Shown: piece after piece, positions 7,164 to 8,446 of the stretch
How positions within the stretch are numbered: the stretch's first letter is position 1
Layout: the number at the start of each line of letters is the position of its first letter
NCBI GenBank assembly: GCA_020061995.1
Contig: JAGUXE010000403.1
Span: 1-8,446, forward strand
Length of the DNA: 8,446 nt
DNA from: Ignavibacteriales bacterium
GTDB taxonomy: Bacteria > Bacteroidota > Ignavibacteria > Ignavibacteriales > Ignavibacteriaceae
Reading direction: 5' to 3'
Notes under the pieces: generated by a model
Seen by the model: the letters and a program-made list of their open reading frames with translations, nothing else
Databases searched by the model: none
Told to the model about the DNA's origin: nothing
Program-made: the position numbers and the translations under genes

Positions 7164-7403
7164 CTATCTTTTCTTTTTCTTACCGCCTCTTTTCATCTTG
7201 GCGCAAGAGACATCACCCTGCTTGTCAATAAAATAAAGGTATCCCTCTTTTCTTTTAATACCACATTTGGCTACTTTCTTAGGGCTGCCTCCTTTTTTCT
7301 TACCTCTGGCCATTTTCGCGCAGGAGACATCACCTTTCTTGTCAATATAGTAGAGGTAACCTTTCTGCCTTTTGATTCCCAGCTTTACTAATTTCTGTGC
7401 CAT
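7164..7403 (-). CDS. Small lysine-rich protein of two tandem 39-residue repeats
   Basis: 79 residues, strongly basic. It consists of two copies of one unit at a spacing of 39 residues: KLGIKRQKGYLYYIDKKGD (7-25) continuing VSCAKMARG (26-34), and KCGIKRKEGYLYFIDKQGD (46-64) continuing VSCAKMKRG (65-73). Both units end in a run of Lys and Gly, and the chain ends GGKKKKR. There is one Cys in each VSCAKM (C28, C67) plus C47. The unit GIKxxxGYLYFIDKxGDVS with a basic tail suggests a small beta fold with nucleic-acid affinity, but this is inference; I cannot name a characterised family. There is no signal peptide or membrane segment, so it is probably cytosolic. It has a purine-rich ribosome binding site with a run of seven G and its own terminator, which suggests a discrete, well-expressed transcript. 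Its link to nadX upstream is positional only. Confidence 0.85.
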   Translation of the reverse strand: MAQKLVKLGIKRQKGYLYYIDKKGDVSCAKMARGKKKGGSPKKVAKCGIKRKEGYLYFIDKQGDVSCAKMKRGGKKKKR

Positions 7404-7410
7404 ACTTTAT

Positions 7411-7420
7411 TCACCCCCCC
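7411..7420 (-). promoter_or_regulatory. Ribosome binding site with a G7 tract
   Basis: On the minus strand GGGGGGGTGA ends seven bases before the ATG at 7403. The GGTGA end matches the canonical GGAGGTGA. The seven-G run is unusual in such an AT-rich sequence. Confidence 0.65.
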
Positions 7421-7437
7421 TCTTCTATACTTTAAAA

Positions 7438-7582
7438 TTCCAATTACCAAGCACCAAATTCCAAATAATTTCCCATGTCCAATATCCAATAAATACCAAT
7501 GAATATCCAATTTCCAATTAACCAATTGGAAATTGGGATTTGGGATTTCATTGGGATTTGGTAATTATTGGGATTTGGGATT
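7438..7582. repeat. CCAA/TTGG inverted array with central 13-bp hairpin
   Basis: The non-coding gap between nadX and the small basic protein gene is built from short words. On the plus strand ten CCAA words lie between 7440 and 7525 and none on the other side; seven TTGG words lie between 7526 and 7578. The switch point is a perfect inverted repeat, CCAATTTCCAATT (7507-7519) and AATTGGAAATTGG (7524-7536), with loop AACC. The right arm repeats TTGGGATTTGG three times (from 7533, 7551 and 7568; spacing 17-18). There is no open reading frame. It could form a long imperfect hairpin in RNA or a cruciform in DNA. It may be a degenerate dispersed repeat, but no second copy is in this window. Confidence 0.8.
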
Positions 7583-7598
7583 TTAATTGTTGCATTAT

Positions 7599-8417
7599 TT
7601 ATGTTCCTACTTTTATTGGCTCTAAAATCTGTTTTAAGGTCGCGATTGCCGACAAGACTGCCAGATAACTTGTTTTGGGATTATCCGGATGAACTACATT
7701 TTCGGTACGGGTAAAAATTCTACCAGCCTCTGATTCTATTTCTATTTCATGTATATTTTTAGTGAGATTCGGAGAAGCTACAATACGCACTACTGTATTT
7801 TCTGGACCAATTCCTGCTATGCTTAAGGTTGCGGCGACATTGATATTCTGCGGAAAGGCTTTTATTGCCAAAGATGCACTGCCTTCAAAAATAAGCGTAT
7901 CTTGTTCTATATTATCCAGGCGTATCTTTTTCTTTAATAAATAAGGATTACCCAGAAATGCCTTTGGGGGTTTTTTTGTCGTTAAGATGACTTTATTTAT
8001 TTTACCGCAACTGGCTGCTTTCAGGCCATCTATGCCACAGATAGCACCTGAAGGTATAAAGATATGTGCGTTATTCTCTAATGCTTTCAGCTCTAATTCT
8101 TTATATTGTTTTATAATGCCGCCGACGCTCATCACTATGATATCGCGTGATGCCGAAATTGTTTTTTTGGCAATCTCAAAACTGGAATCAGCTTTCGTGG
8201 TTTCAATGACTAAATCTACCTTATTTATTAAGTCCTCTAAATTTAAAGCTGCTAATTTCTTATTAAACTTATTGGATAAGTTATAAGCCTTCTCTACCTC
8301 AACATCATATAGGCTAACTAACTCTGCCTTGTCAGAGAAATCAGAAACAATAAATTTTGCTAAAGAGGAACCTATGGCACCGCAACCCACAATACCTATT
8401 TTTAATAATTTAGCCAT
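7599..8417 (-). CDS. nadX: L-aspartate dehydrogenase
   Basis: 272 residues with the chosen start; relatives are about 240-270. It oxidises L-aspartate with NAD(P) to iminoaspartate, which quinolinate synthase (NadA) uses for de novo NAD synthesis, replacing the oxidase NadB. The N-terminal Rossmann motif GIVGCGAIG (8-16) is followed by the C-terminal aspartate dehydrogenase domain. That domain shows IPSGAICGIDGLKAA (121-135), FPQNINVAATLSIAG (188-202), the catalytic His in NIHEIEIES (His223) and HPDNPKTSYLAVLSA (243-257). These are the expected landmarks in the expected order, so the call is strong. A frame-matched ATG at 8441 would add eight residues, but the ATG at 8417 has an AGGTGAGG site just upstream and begins MAKLLKIGIVGCG directly at the fold, so I prefer it. 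No nadA or nadC lies in the window; they could be beyond the right edge. Confidence 0.92.
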   Translation of the reverse strand: MAKLLKIGIVGCGAIGSSLAKFIVSDFSDKAELVSLYDVEVEKAYNLSNKFNKKLAALNLEDLINKVDLVIETTKADSSFEIAKKTISASRDIIVMSVGGIIKQYKELELKALENNAHIFIPSGAICGIDGLKAASCGKINKVILTTKKPPKAFLGNPYLLKKKIRLDNIEQDTLIFEGSASLAIKAFPQNINVAATLSIAGIGPENTVVRIVASPNLTKNIHEIEIESEAGRIFTRTENVVHPDNPKTSYLAVLSAIATLKQILEPIKVGT

Positions 8418-8419
8418 AT

Positions 8420-8427
8420 CCTCACCT
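8420..8427 (-). promoter_or_regulatory. Ribosome binding site deciding the nadX start
   Basis: AGGTGAGG on the minus strand ends two bases before the ATG at 8417 (AGGTGA with a four-base spacer). It favours this start over the ATG at 8441, whose upstream region is cut by the window edge. Confidence 0.6.
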
Positions 8428-8446
8428 ATCCAAACCCGCATTGGAA

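Noticed and set aside
7438..7582. CRISPR array
   Set aside because: The repeated words are only 4-13 bases, spacing is irregular and there are no uniform spacers or cas genes.
7987..8286. Plus-strand open frame of 99 codons, and smaller plus-strand frames elsewhere (745-942, 3764-3946, 4236-4514, 5698-5895, 7762-7944)
   Set aside because: All lie inside confidently identified minus-strand genes, show no motifs or ribosome binding sites, and are expected by chance.

Overview
The window is an AT-rich bacterial chromosome segment in which every supported gene lies on the minus strand, so it reads right to left. No marker gene fixes the taxon. Low GC, several multipass glycosyltransferase-like membrane proteins, a cobalamin-type radical SAM enzyme, an aspartate-dehydrogenase NAD pathway and a tiny lysine-rich repeat protein together suggest an uncultured candidate-phylum bacterium (Omnitrophota-like). 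That is an inference with low confidence.

Right end (about 7.1-8.4 kb): nadX, an L-aspartate dehydrogenase, is followed by a 155-bp non-coding array of CCAA words that switches to TTGG words around a perfect 13-bp hairpin. Next comes a 79-residue basic protein made of two near-identical 39-residue units, closed by its own hairpin terminator.

Middle (3.5-7.1 kb): a compact three-gene glycosylation operon. A GT-C/PMT-like membrane protein, a soluble GT2 glycosyltransferase of the polyprenyl-phosphate sugar transferase type, and a second, larger GT-C-like membrane protein (ATGA overlap with the GT2 gene) end at a clean 8-bp hairpin. The simplest reading is that the GT2 enzyme loads a sugar on a lipid carrier and the membrane proteins use such donors.

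Gene graveyard (3.0-3.5 kb): this stretch looks empty but holds at least two, probably three, gene 3' ends in a row. They are the last ~48 codons of a paralogue of the 543-residue membrane protein, the last ~20 codons of a paralogue of the GT2 protein, and a 57-codon reading frame of unknown family that stops one base before the next gene. It records decay of a second copy of the glycosylation module.

Left end (1-3.0 kb): an extended SDR sugar-nucleotide epimerase/dehydratase-like protein whose expected catalytic Tyr position is Val, a cobalamin-binding-type radical SAM protein, and the first 190 codons of another multipass membrane protein, joined by TAATG translational coupling. The whole 0-7.1 kb part looks like a surface-polysaccharide or lipid/protein glycosylation locus.
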